Below, piece after piece: positions 32,479-32,835 of a stretch of 32,835 nt of DNA. The stretch comes from Ignatzschineria sp. (GTDB taxonomy: Bacteria; Pseudomonadota; Gammaproteobacteria; Cardiobacteriales; Wohlfahrtiimonadaceae), in contig JASLEF010000063.1 in assembly GCA_030151245.1 (NCBI GenBank), positions 1-32,835 of the forward strand, read 5' to 3'. The position numbers were made by a program, and so were the translations under genes. The notes under the pieces are model-generated. The model was not told where the DNA came from. It searched no databases and was given only the letters and a program-made list of their open reading frames with translations. How positions within the stretch are numbered: the stretch's first letter is position 1; every line of letters begins with the position of its first letter.

Positions 32479-32707
32479 TTTGTGCCTTTATCTAAAATTA
32501 AAATATCATCCCTATTGTTCCATAAGGCGCCTTCAAAGCCAAATCTAATTTTGAGTTTCAAACCTCTATTTCTCAATGATCTCACTAAATCCTCAGAAAA
32601 AATACGGCACACAAAAGATCACAAATAATCATGAAGCAATTCCCATCGATATATATTAAAGTGAAGAGATATCAATCAAATTCGATAAACTGTAAAAGGA
32701 GTCATTC

Positions 32708-32835
32708 ATGTTTTCATTACAAAATCAAATTGCAATGGTCACAGGTGGGGCGAACGGAATTGGGCGCGGTATTGTTGAAGCTCTTATTGAAGCGGGTGCT
32801 ACCGTGATCATTGCCGATATCGATCAAGAATCAGG
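32708..32835 (+). CDS. Short-chain dehydrogenase/reductase, N-terminal fragment
   Basis: Only about 42 codons lie in the window. The opening MFSLQNQIAMVTGGANGIGRG contains the SDR cofactor motif TGxxxGxG (TGGANGIG). It is followed by the beta-alpha-beta continuation and an acidic strand end (IIADID) that suggests NAD preference rather than NADP. AGGAG lies 7 nt upstream of the ATG. Catalytic residues and substrate domain are beyond the edge, so no specific activity can be named. It diverges from rppH across about 230 bp, in which I see no other gene. Confidence 0.85.
   Translation, partial: MFSLQNQIAMVTGGANGIGRGIVEALIEAGATVIIADIDQES

Overview
The window looks like ordinary chromosome from an AT-rich gammaproteobacterium. 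Almost every gene is a recognisable housekeeping or envelope gene: msbA, pal, tolB, hemA, ubiD, ksgA, surA, proQ, argS, an ftsN-like gene, ssb, yccS, ppnN, groES/groEL and rppH. Gene order differs from Escherichia coli and Pseudomonas in several places: tolB-pal lies away from tolQRA, surA away from lptD, and msbA away from lpxK. The order and AT-richness make me think of the Cardiobacteriales / Ignatzschineria-Wohlfahrtiimonas area, but that is a guess from memory and was not tested. I see no rRNA, tRNA, CRISPR array, IS element, phage gene or integrase.

Layout. 1-8300 is mostly minus strand: the start of an exported protein cut by the window edge, msbA, a probable hpt-tolB-pal operon closed by a terminator, hemA, an Slp-type lipoprotein and ubiD. 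8474-10165 (+) is a membrane-anchored phosphoethanolamine-transferase-like enzyme. Next come a MATE transporter (-) and a HAD-IIA phosphatase-like protein (+), divergent across an inverted repeat. 13188-16745 (-) holds ksgA-ppx and a one-parvulin-domain surA. 16893-19958 (+) is proQ-argS-ftsN-like, followed by ssb, ygfA, yccS, ppnN and an exported protein of unknown function. 26517-29896 (-) holds a PACE-type transporter, another unknown exported protein and groES-groEL. The end carries a DinF-type MATE (+), rppH (-) and the first codons of an SDR dehydrogenase (+).

Common themes are envelope upkeep (LPS flipping, Tol-Pal, SurA, Slp, PEtN-transferase-like enzyme, FtsN-like), RNA control (ProQ, RppH) and export of small molecules (two MATE, one PACE, one FUSC/YccS). 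Most genes or operons end in clear intrinsic terminators, which makes the operon boundaries unusually readable.

The least explained parts are between genes. The best candidate for something undescribed is 31640-31859: a hexamer tandem repeat sits upstream of a TATAAA box, then a nested inverted-repeat structure of about 116 nt, then a strong terminator. This could be a small RNA, a structured 3' UTR or a short MITE. Also notable are two overlapping, mutually exclusive hairpins before the PACE gene (27063-27150), a 24-bp perfect palindrome inside that gene (26738-26761), and inverted repeats overlapping or next to several promoters. I found no convincing new multi-gene system.
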